From: Lithodes maja
Taxonomy: Eukaryota > Arthropoda > Malacostraca > Decapoda > Lithodidae
Reading direction: 5' to 3'
Assembly (NCBI GenBank): GCA_037953745.1
Contig: JBAKBP010006563.1
Coordinates: 45,055 to 109,054 of the forward strand
Length of the DNA: 64,000 nt
The position numbers and the translations under genes were made by a program. The notes below the pieces were generated by a model, which saw nothing but the letters and a program-made list of their open reading frames with translations, was not told where the DNA came from and did not search any database. Positions within the stretch are counted from its first letter, which is position 1, and each line of letters opens with the position of its first letter. This document shows positions 63,489 to 64,000 of this stretch, piece by piece.

Positions 63489-64000
63489 AACTCTCACTTT
63501 TTGTTTGTGTTAACCTGGGAAAACATATAGGTATAAAATCTGAACGGGAACTGCACTAAGCCGATCAATTGGTACTGGAGCCAAGCCGGATGATCGGGGG
63601 GGCCCCTCTTCCAAAACTCCATTTCATATTGCGGAATAGGAAATACAGACAAATAAAAGGTCTCGGGGTCTATTTGTTCCTCCTGTGTGTGTGTGTGTGT
63701 GTGTGTGTGTTGACAGTATGTATGTATGTGTGTGTGTTTTCTGTGTGTGTGTGTGTGTGTTGACAGTATGTGTGTGTTGAGAGTGTGTGTTTATGTGTGT
63801 CTGTTTCTGTGTGTCTGTGTGTGTTTTAAGTATCAAAGTCATAGTGGTCCTTTCCTTTTGTTTACCTTGTTGTGTGATACTGTTTACCGGATGTTGTAAG
63901 GTGTTTGTATGCATACATTTAATATGAAAAGTAAAACTACCGGTACTGGCAAAGTCATAACTGGGATGAAATCGGATGCTATATTCATATTGAATGTGCT
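63487..64000. other. no gene; (GT)n at 63684-63826
   Basis: A GT microsatellite interrupted by TTGACAGTATG (twice). The rest is unrecognised. Confidence 0.7.

Noticed and set aside
63077..63559. Arg/Glu- and Ser/Leu-repeat proteins
   Set aside because: Translation of the CT/CG microsatellite; the non-repeat end of the minus-strand frames is LINE 3' UTR.

Overview
This window looks like arthropod DNA that is almost entirely transposable elements, decayed mini-elements (MITEs) and simple or tandem repeats. I see no convincing host gene, no rRNA and no functional tRNA gene. A decapod crustacean is my best guess. The guess rests on the mix of Penelope-like, CR1/L2-like, jockey-like, RTE-like, Gmr1-like gypsy and hAT elements with abundant microsatellites; no single diagnostic gene supports it. 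All alignments were done by eye, so most boundaries not marked by a target-site duplication (TSD) are good to about 5-20 bases.

Layout. 1-1990: a Penelope-like element arranged as a head-to-head inverted dimer. 2165-2600: microsatellites, a LINE 3' tail and a SINE scrap. 3588-7255: a decayed jockey-like LINE (here LINE-B), broken by two ~630-bp TTAA MITEs. 7619-30849: a nest in which a hAT transposon holds an LTR retrotransposon (gypsy-A, 7761-28527). Gypsy-A holds a CR1/L2-like LINE (9961-13266), a hAT MITE (15175-15453), a second related LTR retrotransposon (gypsy-B, 16692-25179) and a TTAA MITE. Gypsy-B's 5' LTR holds an RTE-like LINE fragment. 32423-36137: a 48-bp array inside a MITE, a tRNA-derived SINE, a 41-bp array and LINE-B tails. 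37113-42003: the second CR1/L2 copy abutting a 1.4-kb array of 17-bp units. 42458-54341: a dense field of TTAA-flanked MITEs with 30-bp and 32-bp arrays, a second LINE-B copy and retroposons. 54410-60400: pyrimidine-rich DNA, two tRNA-derived SINEs, a hairpin MITE, and a cluster of TTAA MITEs. 60488-63284: a third, 5'-truncated CR1/L2 copy sitting inside a CT/CG microsatellite.

How the parts relate. Autonomous-type coding capacity is seen for CR1/L2 (three long intact ORF2 frames of 959, 956 and 880 codons) and for the Penelope endonuclease. The LTR elements have near-identical LTRs but internally deleted, frameshifted interiors. Both show the order protease, then integrase, then RT/RNase H, plus a SCAN-like capsid region, which fits the Gmr1 branch of Ty3/gypsy. 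At least five MITE families are present; four are flanked by TTAA, the target used by piggyBac-type transposases. No piggyBac transposase is visible here, so these MITEs would have to be mobilised from elsewhere.
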